Origin: Brevundimonas sp. 357
GTDB lineage: Bacteria; Pseudomonadota; Alphaproteobacteria; Caulobacterales; Caulobacteraceae
DNA: 64,000 bases
NCBI RefSeq assembly: GCF_003938605.1
Contig: NZ_RHWX01000015.1
Location: 34,087-98,086, forward strand
Direction of reading: 5' to 3'
Shown here: positions 1 to 8,613 of the stretch, one piece after another
How positions within the stretch are numbered: the stretch's first letter is position 1
How the letters are laid out: the number at the start of each line of letters is the position of its first letter
The notes under the pieces: generated by a model
Seen by the model: the letters and a program-made list of their open reading frames with translations, nothing else
Database searches by the model: none
Told to the model about the DNA's origin: nothing
Program-made: the position numbers and the translations under genes

Positions 1-1069
1 CCTGGATCGGCGTCTGCTGGCTCAGCCAGGCGCCGGAGATGCGCCCCGCATGGTCATGGCCGTCGCCGTCATTGGCGGGCGCCTCATAGAAGACGGTGCT
101 GCGCGCGCGCGGATGGGCCGCCGTCAGGGCGCGGATGTGCGGCCCCATGGCGTGGGCCCCGGCGTCATAGGCGCCGTGGACATAGTGGACCTCGGTGTCC
201 GCCTTCTCGGCGACCAGGGCCTCCAGCATCGACACCATCGGCGTCAGGCCGACCCCGCCGGACAGCAGGACGACCGGGCGCGGCGGCGTCTCGGGCAGGA
301 AGAAGTCGCCCGCCGGAGCCCCGACCTTCAGCACCATGCCGACGCGGGCGTTGTCGTGCAGCCAGCCCGAGGCCAGACCCTTGTCCTCGCGCTTGACCGA
401 GATGCGATAGGTCACGTCGTTCGGAGCGCAGGAGATGGAGTAGTTGCGCTTGATCGGCGGATGGCCGGGGACATCGAACCAGAAGGTCAGATACTGGCCG
501 GGCCGATGACGCAGAACCGGGCCGCCGTCCTTGGGCTTGAGCACGAAGGAGGTGATGACCGAGCTTTCGGGCCGCACCTCGACCACCTCGAAGGCGCGCC
601 AGCCGTTCCAGCCGCCGTGGGCCGCCGCCAGGTCTTCATAGATGGCCGCCTCGCGGGTGATCAGGATGTTGGCCAGGAACCAGTAGGCCTCGCCCCAGGC
701 GGTCATGATCTCCTCGGTCGCGGCCTCGCCCAGCACATGGGCGATGGCGCCCAGCAGGGCGTTTCCGACGTGCGGATAGTGTTCGGGCAGGATCTGCAGG
801 CCGACGTGCTTCTGGGCGATGCGCTCGACCGCGGCCGCCAGGGCGCCCAGGTTATCGATGTTGGCGGCGTAGGCCAGGATGGCGCTGGTCAGGGCGCGCG
901 GTTGCGATCCGGCGTCGCCGTGGTGCGACTGGTTGAACAGGTCGCGGATCTCGGGGTTCTGGAACATCCGCGAATACATCTCGCGGACGATGTCGAGGCC
1001 GTGGGCCTCGAGCGCGGGAACAGTGGCTTTGACAAGCGCGATCGTGCGCTCGCTGAGGGCTTGAGCCAT
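1..1069 (-). CDS. hmp: Flavohemoprotein (nitric oxide dioxygenase), 3' end cut off by window edge
   Basis: Cytosolic flavohemoglobin that oxidises nitric oxide to nitrate with O2 and NAD(P)H. About 356 residues are visible and the reading frame is still open at base 1; the family is near 400. The globin domain is residues 1-140, with the proximal heme histidine in QKHVGLQI (about H88). An FAD-binding reductase domain follows (GQYLTFWF, then RNYSIS), then the start of the NAD-binding domain (LLSGGVGLTPM). The frame is open from an ATG at 1067-1069 that begins MAQALSERTI. It lies 54 bp downstream of the YeaR-like gene on the same strand, and both probably share the NsrR-controlled promoter near 1480. 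Confidence 0.95.
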   Translation of the reverse strand, partial: MAQALSERTIALVKATVPALEAHGLDIVREMYSRMFQNPEIRDLFNQSHHGDAGSQPRALTSAILAYAANIDNLGALAAAVERIAQKHVGLQILPEHYPHVGNALLGAIAHVLGEAATEEIMTAWGEAYWFLANILITREAAIYEDLAAAHGGWNGWRAFEVVEVRPESSVITSFVLKPKDGGPVLRHRPGQYLTFWFDVPGHPPIKRNYSISCAPNDVTYRISVKREDKGLASGWLHDNARVGMVLKVGAPAGDFFLPETPPRPVVLLSGGVGLTPMVSMLEALVAEKADTEVHYVHGAYDAGAHAMGPHIRALTAAHPRARSTVFYEAPANDGDGHDHAGRISGAWLSQQTPIQ

Positions 1070-1123
1070 CAGGAAACTCCTAGGCGTTGCGATGTGGAAG
1101 GGGAGGAAGGAGAAGGCTGCGCC

Positions 1124-1444
1124 CTAGCCGTCGGGCGGCCGGTCGTAGAAGTCGACGCGCGTCTTCATCGGCCCCAGAGGCTCGACGAAATGAACCTGCT
1201 GCGGTCCGATGCGGCCCGGCGTTCCGGGCTTCAGGACGGTGGACATGTGCGGGTCGCTATAGGTCAGGCGAACCTCGCCCTCCAGCACCTGAATCAGGCC
1301 CCAGGTTCCGGCCTTGAGGCTGTGTTCGGACCGCAGGGCGGGGGGCAGGGTGGCGGCGTCGAACACAGGTGTGGAGCGATAGGGCGCGGGCGGCGAAGCG
1401 CCGCCCGTCGGCTGTGGTTGCTGGCTATGCGAGCGGCCGTTCAT
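1124..1444 (-). CDS. YeaR-like small cupin protein (DUF1971)
   Basis: A protein of about 106 residues resembling E. coli YeaR, a small beta-barrel protein induced by nitrate and NO but of unclear biochemical role. The conserved core begins at RSTPVFDAATLP and ends in RVDFYDRPP. The frame could extend 11 codons upstream to 1477, but that ATG lies inside the palindromic operator. The ATG at 1442-1444 has GGAG eight bases upstream and is preferred. Its position ahead of hmp and opposite nsrR supports a role in nitrosative stress. The molecular function is not established. Confidence 0.8.
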   Translation of the reverse strand: MNGRSHSQQPQPTGGASPPAPYRSTPVFDAATLPPALRSEHSLKAGTWGLIQVLEGEVRLTYSDPHMSTVLKPGTPGRIGPQQVHFVEPLGPMKTRVDFYDRPPDG

Positions 1445-1460
1445 CGCCTTCGCTCCATTG

Positions 1461-1477
1461 ATGCATTGATAATGCAT
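1461..1477. promoter_or_regulatory. NsrR-type operator, perfect 7-3-7 palindrome
   Basis: ATGCATT-GAT-AATGCAT is a perfect inverted repeat, 17 bases long. The known NsrR consensus is also 17 bases with ATGCAT-like ends. It abuts a TATAGA-like -10 (1477-1482, minus strand) whose -35 TTGCAT is at 1498-1503, so a bound repressor would block the YeaR-hmp promoter. Confidence 0.75.
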
Positions 1478-1490
1478 CTATAGCTCGCGT

Positions 1491-1519
1491 TTGAAACATG
1501 CAACGAGGATGCATATAAT
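1491..1519 (+). promoter_or_regulatory. nsrR promoter
   Basis: TTGAAA (1491-1496), a 17-base spacer and TATAAT (1514-1519) form a near-consensus housekeeping promoter. It lies about 50 bases upstream of the nsrR start, and the second NsrR-like site fills the spacer. Confidence 0.7.
1498..1514. promoter_or_regulatory. Second NsrR-type operator, imperfect
   Basis: ATGCA-N7-TGCAT, 17 bases, is the same length and has the same outer half-sites as the palindrome at 1461-1477, but a diverged centre. It lies exactly between the -35 and -10 of the nsrR promoter, which implies autorepression. It also overlaps the -35 of the divergent promoter. Confidence 0.65.
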
Positions 1520-1568
1520 TTTCTGCGGCGCGATGACGCGCTGATTGTCGAGGCTCCTGAGAGGCTGA

Positions 1569-2018
1569 ATGCGCCTGACGCGCTACACCGACTACGCCAT
1601 GCGGGTGCTGCTCTATCTGGGGGCGCGCCAGGATCGGCTGTGCTCGATCGCCGAGATCGCCCAGGCCTACGGCATCTCGCAGAACCATCTGATGAAGGTG
1701 GTCAGCGACCTGGTGAGCGCGGGTTATCTGGTCAGCGTGCGCGGGCGGTTCGGCGGGGTGCGGCTGGCGCGTCCGCCGGATCAGATCAACGTCGGCGCCG
1801 TGGTGCGCCATACCGAGGACGGCTTTGATCTGGTCGATTGCGGCAGTTGCGTCATCGCCCCGGCCTGCGGCCTGACGGGCGCCCTGCATCAGGCCCTGGC
1901 CGCCTTCATGAAGGTTCTGGACGGCTACACCCTGGAGAATCTGCTCAGCCGCCGGATCGACATGGCGGGCCTGTTCGCCGCCGCGCCGGCGGCTCAGGAA
2001 GCGGCGAACGCCAGCTGA
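1569..2018 (+). CDS. nsrR: NO-sensing Rrf2-family repressor NsrR
   Basis: 149-residue Rrf2 regulator. The N-terminal winged helix starts MRLTRYTDYAMRVL, with the aspartate of YTDY that ligates the cluster in some NsrR proteins. A recognition helix (ISQNHLMKVV) and the wing GRFGGVRL follow. The three-cysteine cluster motif CGSC-N5-C (about residues 93-101) binds an Fe-S cluster that NO destroys. Gene context (divergent from YeaR-hmp, operators between) agrees. Its last 25 bases overlap the convergent peroxiredoxin-like gene. Confidence 0.92.
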   Translation: MRLTRYTDYAMRVLLYLGARQDRLCSIAEIAQAYGISQNHLMKVVSDLVSAGYLVSVRGRFGGVRLARPPDQINVGAVVRHTEDGFDLVDCGSCVIAPACGLTGALHQALAAFMKVLDGYTLENLLSRRIDMAGLFAAAPAAQEAANAS

Positions 2019-2482
2019 CGCTCCAGCAGCAAGGCCATGATCTCGGCGCCCAGTTGCATGTCCGAGACCGGACCGAAACGGCGGGTGCGCATCCTCCCCT
2101 GCCGATCGACCAGCACCAGACTGGGCGTGCCCTGTAGGTTATAGGCGGTCATGGTTCGCGGCGCGGTCGTCGTTTCGGACGGCGCATCGACGGCGACGGG
2201 AAAACGGCAGCCGTTGTCCGTCAGCCATCGAGCCAGGCCCGCGCGATCCGACTGTTGCTCGTGATGTTCGAACACGCTGTGCACGCCGAGCACCACGACC
2301 TCGCCCGAGGTAAAGGTTTCGGCGACGCGGCGGGCCTGAGGCAACGCATAGTGCGAACACCCGGGGCACAGGCGTTGCAGAAAGACGATGCAGACCACCT
2401 TGCCGGCCAGGTCCGTCAGGCGCACCGGCTCCGGGGCGTTCAGCCATTCGGCGGCTTCGATCGGCGGTGCGGGACGAGGCAT
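1994..2482 (-). CDS. Peroxiredoxin/thioredoxin-fold protein (TlpA/AhpC-like)
   Basis: 162-residue thioredoxin-fold protein. The segment FLQRLCPGCSHYALP carries a C-P-G-C motif, and the cis-proline segment is LQGTPSLVLVD. No signal peptide is visible, so it is probably a cytosolic thiol peroxidase or reductase. The frame stays open further upstream, but that extension would read through tRNA-Cys, so the ATG at 2480-2482 is chosen. It begins 32 bp after the tRNA on the same strand and may be co-transcribed with it. The exact substrate is unknown. Confidence 0.7.
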   Translation of the reverse strand: MPRPAPPIEAAEWLNAPEPVRLTDLAGKVVCIVFLQRLCPGCSHYALPQARRVAETFTSGEVVVLGVHSVFEHHEQQSDRAGLARWLTDNGCRFPVAVDAPSETTTAPRTMTAYNLQGTPSLVLVDRQGRMRTRRFGPVSDMQLGAEIMALLLERQLAFAAS

Positions 2483-2514
2483 GGGCGGTCTCTTTGTCGA
2501 TATCAGCGCGCCGA

Positions 2515-2588
2515 TGGAGGCCGGACCTGGAATCGAACCAGGCTGGACGGATATGCACTCCGTCGCGTGACCGCTCCGCCATCCGGCC
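2515..2588 (-). tRNA. tRNA-Cys (GCA)
   Basis: A full cloverleaf folds: acceptor stem GGCCGGA/TCCGGCC, anticodon stem ACGGA/TCCGT with loop GTGCATA (anticodon GCA), T stem CCTGG/CCAGG with loop TTCGATT. The discriminator is U73, the expected identity base for cysteine, and CCA is encoded. The D stem is closed by only three good pairs, as in other tRNA-Cys. The base 3' of the anticodon is U where a purine is usual. Confidence 0.92.
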
Positions 2589-2651
2589 TTCGGCGTGTCG
2601 AGCTTCGATAGCAGGCGACGACCGACTTGGCCTCGGCCGGTTTGCACGTCT

Positions 2652-4091
2652 TCAAGGGGCCGGTTTCGTCGCGGTCAGCCGCTTTACCGCGCGTCGCAAT
2701 TCATCGTCATCCAGGCTGGCGAAGCCCAGGCGGAAGGCGTTCAGCCTTTGCGCCGGGTCCAATTGCAACTGGCCGCCGTGGGTGAGCATCAGGCCCGCCT
2801 TTTCCGCGGCCGCGGCCCAGGCGGCGGCGTCGATGGAAGCGTTCACCTTCAGCCACAGGGCCAGGCCTCCAGCGGGGCGTTCGAACGTCGCCGCGTCGCC
2901 CAGTGCCTGGGCGATTTCGGTTGCGAGCAGGTCGCGGCGCTGTTCATAGATGCGGCGCGCCTTGCGCGCGTGACGGCCCAGGTCGCCTTCGTCGATCAGC
3001 TTGGCCAGGGCGTGTTCCAGCGGCACGTCGCCCTGCCTGTCCACGGCTTCGCGCAGCCGCGCCATGCGCGCCAGGATCGGCCGGGGCCCGGTCGCGTAGC
3101 CGATGCGCAGGGCCGGAGCCAGCAGCTTGGAGACCGAGCCGATGTGCACCACCCGGTTCTCCGCCTGGGCGCGGGAGGCCAGCGGCAGCACGGGGCGGCC
3201 CTCGAAGCGGTATTCGTGGTCGTAGTCGTCCTCGATCAACGTCAGGCCATGGCGGCGGGCCAGATCCAGCAGCCGCAGCCGCCGCCCGGCCCCCAGCGTC
3301 ACCGTGGTCGGATACTGATGGTGCGGCGTGACATAGACGGCGCGGATCTCCGGGTCGCGCGCCAGCAGGGCCTCCAGCCGGTCGACGTCCAGACCCTGGC
3401 CGTCGACGGGGGCGCCGACCACGCGGGCGCCCGCCGCGCGGAAGGCCTGCCAGGCCAGCGGATAGCCGGGATCCTCGACCGCGATCGCCTGACCTGGCTC
3501 CAGCACGGCGCCCGCCGCCAGGAACAGGGCCATCTGGCTGCCTCGCGTCACCAGCACGTCGTCGGCGCCCGCCGTCAGGCCGCGCTCGGCCGTCAGATAG
3601 CGGGCCAGGGAGGCGCGCAGCGGCGGCGCGCCGCGCGGATCGCCATAGCCGGTCAGCATGCGCAGGCCCGCCGCCGACACCGCCCGGCGAAAGGCGCGCG
3701 CCAGTTCCGCGCCGGGCATCAGTCGGGCGTCCGGCGCGCCGTCCGAAAAGCGCAGGGGCGCAGGCGTCGCGCTCGGCCGCAACGGCGAAATCGGCGCCGC
3801 CTCGCTTTTGTTCCAGCCGCGGACGCCCAGGTCAGGCAGATCGCGCGCGACATAGGTGCCGCGCGACGCCTCGGCCGCCAGCCAGCCCTGCAGGATCAGC
3901 TCCTGATAGGCAGCATCGATCGTGTTCCGGTGCAGGCTTAGCGTCGCCGCCAGGGCGCGCGTGCCCGGCAGGCGGTCGCCCGGCTTCAGCCGCCCGCGCT
4001 CGATCTCGCGGATGATGGAGGCGGCCAGGTTGATGAAGATCGGCTGGGCCGGGTTGTCGATCAACTCGATGACGATGGCGCTTCGCCCCAT
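2652..4091 (-). CDS. MocR/PdxR-type regulator: GntR winged helix fused to aminotransferase-like domain
   Basis: 479 residues. The N-terminal GntR-family winged helix (about residues 15-85, with LPGTRALAATLSLHRNTIDAAY) is followed by a class I aminotransferase-fold domain. The PLP-binding region includes EDDYDHEYRF, and the Schiff-base lysine is in GSVSKLLAPALRIGY. MocR proteins bind PLP as an effector and often control vitamin B6 or amino-acid genes. It is divergent from the redox protein and the glyA-pdxY pair, which are plausible targets. The target itself is inferred, not shown. Confidence 0.88.
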   Translation of the reverse strand: MGRSAIVIELIDNPAQPIFINLAASIIREIERGRLKPGDRLPGTRALAATLSLHRNTIDAAYQELILQGWLAAEASRGTYVARDLPDLGVRGWNKSEAAPISPLRPSATPAPLRFSDGAPDARLMPGAELARAFRRAVSAAGLRMLTGYGDPRGAPPLRASLARYLTAERGLTAGADDVLVTRGSQMALFLAAGAVLEPGQAIAVEDPGYPLAWQAFRAAGARVVGAPVDGQGLDVDRLEALLARDPEIRAVYVTPHHQYPTTVTLGAGRRLRLLDLARRHGLTLIEDDYDHEYRFEGRPVLPLASRAQAENRVVHIGSVSKLLAPALRIGYATGPRPILARMARLREAVDRQGDVPLEHALAKLIDEGDLGRHARKARRIYEQRRDLLATEIAQALGDAATFERPAGGLALWLKVNASIDAAAWAAAAEKAGLMLTHGGQLQLDPAQRLNAFRLGFASLDDDELRRAVKRLTATKPAP

Positions 4092-4116
4092 AAACCGGCC
4101 TATCCATTTTGAATAA

Positions 4117-4132
4117 AGCGGCTCTTAGCGGC
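4117..4132. promoter_or_regulatory. Tandem AGCGGC repeat ahead of the MocR gene
   Basis: AGCGGC occurs twice (4117-4122 and 4127-4132) in direct orientation with a 10-base period, between the divergent MocR and thioredoxin-like genes. MocR regulators often bind direct repeats on one helix face. It is short enough to be chance. Confidence 0.3.
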
Positions 4133-4208
4133 AGGCCGTCAGATGGGTATCCCACGCTCGATCCCGCACAGCAACACCGCTGTCGGACAGAGCGAAGGGA
4201 TAGGCGTC

Positions 4209-4445
4209 ATGGCCCGCAAAGCTGTTTTCTATCATGCCGGATGCACCGTCTGCGTCGATGCGGAGCAGCGTTTCGCCGGGGCGCTGAACCCGGCTGACTA
4301 CGCCGTCGAGGTCGTCCATCTGGGCGAGGCGCCGGGCCGCCTGGATGAGGCTGAGGCCGCGGGCGTCAAGTCGGTGCCCGCCTTCGTCATCGACGGCGCC
4401 GTCTATCACATCAACCACGGCGCGGACCTGTCCGCCCTGCGTTGA
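4209..4445 (+). CDS. Small thioredoxin/glutaredoxin-like protein
   Basis: 78 residues with FYHAGCTVCVDAE near the N-terminus, a CxxC motif, and VKSVPAFVIDG with the cis-proline typical of the thioredoxin fold. The expected role is thiol-disulfide exchange; the partner is unknown. The ATG at 4209 is preferred to an upstream ATG at 4143 because the fold starts immediately after it and a GGATAGG-like ribosome site precedes it. It lies between a MocR regulator and glyA. Confidence 0.7.
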   Translation: MARKAVFYHAGCTVCVDAEQRFAGALNPADYAVEVVHLGEAPGRLDEAEAAGVKSVPAFVIDGAVYHINHGADLSALR

Positions 4446-4559
4446 ACGACGTTCGGCCCTCGCCCTCTCCCCCGAGGCGAAGGCCGCTTGGCGGGTCGGC
4501 GTCCCTCCTCCTCAGATCGGCCCGACCCGCCCCTTTTTTATCTGACTGACGGAGACGGC

Positions 4560-5828
4560 ATGACTTCCGAACTGGCGACGCGGGCTCTGGACCCGCAACT
4601 GGCCCAAGCCCTGATGCTGGAGCGCCAGCGCCAGCAGGACAGCATCGAGCTGATCGCGTCCGAGAACATCGTCAGCGCCGCCGTGCGTCAGGCGCAGGGC
4701 TCCGTCCTGACCAACAAATACGCCGAGGGCTATCCGGGCCGCCGCTACTATGGCGGGTGCGAGGCGGTCGACATCGCCGAGAAGCTGGCCATCGAGCGCG
4801 CCTGCACCCTGTTCGACACGGCCTACGCCAACGTCCAGCCGCACTCGGGCGTCAACGCCAACCTGGCCGTGCTGTTCGCCCTGATCAAGCCGGGCGACCG
4901 CATCATGGGGCTGGACCTGGCCTGCGGCGGCCACCTGACGCACGGCTCGCCGGTCAGCCTGTCGGGCCAGTGGTTCGAGGTCAGCGCCTATCGGGTGCGC
5001 GAAGACGACGACCTGATCGACTATGACGACATGGAACAGCGCGTTCTTCAGGATCGGCCGCGCCTGATCTATGCGGGCGGCTCGGCCTATCCGCGCCGCA
5101 TCGACTTTGCCCGGATGCGCCAGATCGCGGATCAGGTCGGCGCCTATCTGGTGGCCGACGTGGCCCACTACGCCGGGCTGATCGCGGCGGGCCTCTATCC
5201 CAATCCGACGCCGCACGCCCATGTCACCACCTCGACCACGCACAAGACCCTGCGCGGACCGCGCGGCGGCCTGATCCTGTGCAACGATCCCGAGTTGGCG
5301 CGGCGCATCGACAAGGCGGTCTTCCCCGGCACGCAAGGGGGACCGCTGATGCACGTCATCGCGGGCAAGGCGGCGGCCTTCCACGAGGCGCTTCAGCCGG
5401 ACTTTGTCGAATATTCAAAGGCGGTGATCGAGAACGCGCGCGTGCTGGGCCAGACGCTGGCGGACGGGGGTCTGCGCCTCGTGTCGGGCGGTACGGACTG
5501 CCATCTGGTGCTGGTGGACTTGCGCCCCTTCGGCCTGACCGGCAAGGCGGCGGTCGAGGCGCTGGAGGATCATGGCCTGATCGCCAACAAGAACTCGGTC
5601 CCCTATGACACGGCCTCGCCGATGGTGACGTCGGGGCTGCGGCTGGGCTCGCCGTCCTCGACCTCGCGCGGGTTCGACGCCGAGGCTTTCCGCACGGTCG
5701 GCGGCATGATCCTGACCATCCTCAAGGGTCTGCGCGACGGCGATCTCGACAGCGCGGCGGTGAAGGCGCAGGGAAGAGAACTGACGCGGGCCTATCCGAT
5801 CGCCGGACCGGCGCTGACGCCCGCTTAA
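4560..5828 (+). CDS. glyA: Serine hydroxymethyltransferase
   Basis: 422 residues. The PLP enzyme interconverts serine and glycine with tetrahydrofolate. Family motifs are complete: [41 protein letters not shown] and the PLP lysine in [12 protein letters not shown]. The ATG at 4560 follows a GGAG site; the frame is open upstream without homology. The TAA stop is part of the TAAGGAGG ribosome site of pdxY, so the two genes are translated in tandem. Linkage to pdxY rather than to nrdR-type genes suggests a secondary paralogue, an inference a genome search could test. Confidence 0.9.
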   Translation: MTSELATRALDPQLAQALMLERQRQQDSIELIASENIVSAAVRQAQGSVLTNKYAEGYPGRRYYGGCEAVDIAEKLAIERACTLFDTAYANVQPHSGVNANLAVLFALIKPGDRIMGLDLACGGHLTHGSPVSLSGQWFEVSAYRVREDDDLIDYDDMEQRVLQDRPRLIYAGGSAYPRRIDFARMRQIADQVGAYLVADVAHYAGLIAAGLYPNPTPHAHVTTSTTHKTLRGPRGGLILCNDPELARRIDKAVFPGTQGGPLMHVIAGKAAAFHEALQPDFVEYSKAVIENARVLGQTLADGGLRLVSGGTDCHLVLVDLRPFGLTGKAAVEALEDHGLIANKNSVPYDTASPMVTSGLRLGSPSSTSRGFDAEAFRTVGGMILTILKGLRDGDLDSAAVKAQGRELTRAYPIAGPALTPA

Positions 5829-5833
5829 GGAGG
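5826..5833 (+). promoter_or_regulatory. Full Shine-Dalgarno TAAGGAGG of pdxY, overlapping the glyA stop
   Basis: The glyA TAA stop (5826-5828) is the first part of a complete TAAGGAGG sequence. The pdxY GTG starts 12 bases downstream, a slightly long spacing. It supports the GTG start and translational coupling. Confidence 0.75.
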
Positions 5834-5845
5834 TTCCGAACGCGC

Positions 5846-6646
5846 GTGCGGGTCATCTCGATTCAAAGCCAGGTCGTCTACGGCCACGTCGGCAACAGCG
5901 CGGCGGTCCAGCCGATGCAGGCCATGGGGCTGGAGGTGGCGGCGGTGCCGACCACCCTGCTGTCCAATCACCCGCACTATCCGACCATGCGCGGCCGGAT
6001 TCTGGAGACGGAATTGGTCGCCGACCTGTTGCTGGGGGTCGAGGAGCGCGACCTGCCGATGACGGCCGGAGCGGTGGTCACGGGCTATATGGGTTCGGCC
6101 GCCAATGCGGCGGCGACGGCGGGTTTCCTGCGGCGCTGGAAGGCGCAGAACCCCGCCCTGCTGCACATCTGCGACCCGGTGATCGGCGACGATGATCTGG
6201 GCGTCTTCGTCGCCGATGGCCTGATCGAACAGTTCCGCGACGAGCTGACGCCGATGGCCGACATCATCACCCCTAACCAGTTCGAGCTGGGCCGACTGGT
6301 CGGCGAACGGCCCGATACGGTCGAGGGGGTGATCGAGGCGACGCGCATCCTGAACGCGCGGGGAACCGGGCGGACGGTGGTGACGGGCTGCGTCCTGGCC
6401 GACACGGCGCCGGGCGAGGTCGAGACGGTGGCGGTCGACGGCGGCGTCGCCCATCGCACCTCCATCCCTCGCATCCCGATCCGGCCCAGCGGCACCGGCG
6501 ACCTGTTCACCGCATACCTGACCGGCTGGCTGATGCGCGGCGAGGGACTGGCCGAGGCCGCCGCCCGCGCCACCGCCGGGGTCCAGACCGTTCTGCTGCG
6601 GACCCAGGCGGCGGGCGCTTTCGAGATGCGCCTGACCGAGGACTGA
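5846..6646 (+). CDS. pdxY: Pyridoxal kinase
   Basis: 266-residue ribokinase-fold kinase that phosphorylates pyridoxal with ATP in the PLP salvage pathway. Motifs are VYGHVGNSAAVQPMQAMG near the N-terminus, the conserved DPVIGDDD, ITPNQFELGRL, and the catalytic PSGTGDLFTAYL near the C-terminus with the aspartate base. It starts with GTG behind a complete Shine-Dalgarno site that overlaps the glyA stop. Coupling to a PLP enzyme and proximity to MocR regulators fit control by PLP demand. Confidence 0.92.
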   Translation: MRVISIQSQVVYGHVGNSAAVQPMQAMGLEVAAVPTTLLSNHPHYPTMRGRILETELVADLLLGVEERDLPMTAGAVVTGYMGSAANAAATAGFLRRWKAQNPALLHICDPVIGDDDLGVFVADGLIEQFRDELTPMADIITPNQFELGRLVGERPDTVEGVIEATRILNARGTGRTVVTGCVLADTAPGEVETVAVDGGVAHRTSIPRIPIRPSGTGDLFTAYLTGWLMRGEGLAEAAARATAGVQTVLLRTQAAGAFEMRLTED

Positions 6647-6652
6647 AAGCCC

Positions 6653-7810
6653 TCAGCCGAAGCCGGCGACGGCGGCGATCACCCGGTCCTGCACGGCCTC
6701 GTCCAGATAGGCGCTCATCGGCAGGCTGACGACCCGTTCGGCCTTGGCCTCGGTCACGGCCAGACCGCCGGGGCCGACCGGGTGCTGGCGATAGGCGGGC
6801 TGGCGGTGCAGGGGGATCGGATAATAGACGGCGGTCGGCACGCCCTCAGCCTTCAGATGGGCGGCAAGGGCGTCGCGGTCGTCATGCTCGACGGTAAATT
6901 GCGCCCAGACCGAGCGGCCGCCGGAAATGACGACCGGCGTCGCCGCCACACGACCGGCCAGCCCCTGCACATAGCGGTCGGCGATGTGGTTGCGGCGTTC
7001 GATCTCGTCCGGGAAGATCTTCAACTTCTCCAGCAGGACGGCGGCCTGCAACGTGTCCAGCCGTCCGTTCATGCCCAGGCGCGGGTTCAGATATTTGGGG
7101 TCGTGCGCAAAGCCCTGCGCCGCTGCATCCGCCGCCGTCGCCTGTCCGTGGACGCGCAGGGAAACGAGGTGATCCATCAGCGCCTCATCCTTCATCAGCA
7201 CCGCCCCGCCGTCGCCATAGGCGCCCAGCGGCTTGGCCGGGAAAAAGCTCAGCGTGGTGGCGTCGACCCAGTGGATCGGGTGTTGGCCGTTCAGGGTGCA
7301 GCCGAACCCCTGCGCCGAATCCGCGATCAGCTTCAGCCCGTGTTTCTGGGTGATTTGTGACAGAGCAGGATAGTCCGCAGGCTGGCCGAACAGGTCCACG
7401 GCGATGACGGCGCGGGGCGTCAGCACGCCTTCGCGCTCGACCGCCTCGACGGCGGCGCGCAGGTGGTCGGGGTCGATCGTCCAGGTGTCGGGGCGGATGT
7501 CGACGAAGACCGGCGTGGCGCCCGCCAGCGCCACCACTTCGGCCGTGGCGGCGAAGGTGAAGGCGGGGCAGAAGACGGCGTCTCCCGGCCCCACGCCCCA
7601 CGCCATCATCAGCAGCACCAGCGCATCCGTTCCATTGGAACAGGACAGGGCGTGGGGCGCCTGACCGAAGTCGCACAGGGCCTGTTCAAAGGCGCCGACC
7701 GCCGGGCCCATGATGTACTGGCCGCTGGCCGCGACCTCCATCAAGGCGGCGTCGATGTTCGCGCCGATGCGGCGGCGCTGGCTGAGAAGATCGATGAAGG
7801 GAATGGACAC
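6653..7810 (-). CDS. DegT/DnrJ/EryC1/StrS family sugar aminotransferase
   Basis: 385-residue PLP enzyme of the family that transaminates nucleotide-linked keto-sugars for surface polysaccharides. PFIDLLSQRRRI opens the protein, CSNGTDAL binds cofactor phosphate, and the PLP lysine is in SFFPAKPLGAYGDGGA. The C-terminal YYPIPLHRQPAY is characteristic. The start is GTG (7808-7810) with GGAG seven bases upstream. No other sugar-nucleotide gene is visible nearby, so the substrate cannot be named. It ends 6 bp from pdxY, convergently. Confidence 0.88.
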   Translation of the reverse strand: MSIPFIDLLSQRRRIGANIDAALMEVAASGQYIMGPAVGAFEQALCDFGQAPHALSCSNGTDALVLLMMAWGVGPGDAVFCPAFTFAATAEVVALAGATPVFVDIRPDTWTIDPDHLRAAVEAVEREGVLTPRAVIAVDLFGQPADYPALSQITQKHGLKLIADSAQGFGCTLNGQHPIHWVDATTLSFFPAKPLGAYGDGGAVLMKDEALMDHLVSLRVHGQATAADAAAQGFAHDPKYLNPRLGMNGRLDTLQAAVLLEKLKIFPDEIERRNHIADRYVQGLAGRVAATPVVISGGRSVWAQFTVEHDDRDALAAHLKAEGVPTAVYYPIPLHRQPAYRQHPVGPGGLAVTEAKAERVVSLPMSAYLDEAVQDRVIAAVAGFG

Positions 7811-7851
7811 GCGGTTACTCCGGGGAGGGGAGGAAAATCAGGCCAACTGGC

Positions 7852-8613
7852 TCAGGCCAGACCGGGCCAGTAGTGGGCGTTCGGCGTCGGGCGCGGGCCG
7901 AAGATGGCCTGACCGACCCGCACCACGGTCGCGCCTTCGCGCACCGCCAGTTCGTAGTCGCCGGTCATGCCCATCGACAGGCCGGTGATGCGCGCGTCGA
8001 TGCGCTCGGCCCTGTCGCGCAGGGACCGCAGCAGGGTGAAGCAGGGCCGCACCCGGTCGGGATCGTCGCTGAACACGGCCAGCGTCATCAGCCCCTGCGG
8101 CTTCAGCCGGGGAAAGGCTTCCAGCCGTTCGATGAAGTCCAACGCATCGTCGGGACGCAGGCCGAACTTGCTCTCCTCGCCCGAGGTGTTGACCTGGACA
8201 TAGACCTTCATGTCGCGCCCGTCGGTCTCCAGCCGCTTGTTCAGCACCTCGGCCAGCTTGAGGCTGTCCAGCGCATGAAACTCGTCGGCCAGACGGGTCA
8301 GGTATTTGACCTTGTTCGACTGCAGATGGCCGACGACGTGCCAGCGCATCGACAGGTCGGCCATGGCCTCGGCCTTGTCGCGGGCCTCCTGCAGCTTGTT
8401 CTCGCCGAAGTCGGTGACGCCCGCCGCCCAGGCTAGTCGCAGAATCTCGGCCGGCACCGTCTTGGTGATGGGCAACAGGCGCACGCTGTCGATCGGCCGC
8501 CCGACCTGTTCGCAGGCGGCGGCGATGCGGCGATGAACCAGCGCCAGATTGGCGGCGAACCGCTCGCGCGGGTCAGGCCCGAAGCGTTCGAGGTTTTCAA
8601 GTGAAAGGGTCAC
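7852..8613 (-). CDS. yggS: PLP homeostasis protein YggS/PROSC family
   Basis: 253 residues. A PLP-binding single-domain TIM-barrel protein that buffers free PLP and keeps B6 vitamers in balance; it has no known catalytic activity. The PLP lysine is in LLPITKTVP, with FGENKLQEA, HVVGHLQSNK and LSMGMTGDYELA. Two in-frame GTG starts exist. The one at 8611-8613 is chosen because it has GGAG at proper spacing and overlaps the alr stop as GTGA. Translation is therefore coupled to alanine racemase. Confidence 0.9.
   Translation of the reverse strand: MTLSLENLERFGPDPRERFAANLALVHRRIAAACEQVGRPIDSVRLLPITKTVPAEILRLAWAAGVTDFGENKLQEARDKAEAMADLSMRWHVVGHLQSNKVKYLTRLADEFHALDSLKLAEVLNKRLETDGRDMKVYVQVNTSGEESKFGLRPDDALDFIERLEAFPRLKPQGLMTLAVFSDDPDRVRPCFTLLRSLRDRAERIDARITGLSMGMTGDYELAVREGATVVRVGQAIFGPRPTPNAHYWPGLA

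Noticed and set aside
50..1483. Open plus-strand frame over hmp and the YeaR-like gene.
   Set aside because: Both real genes are on the minus strand with full motifs; the plus frame has none.
2483..2647. N-terminal extension of the peroxiredoxin-like frame through tRNA-Cys.
   Set aside because: The tRNA folds perfectly there and the conserved protein starts at the ATG at 2482.
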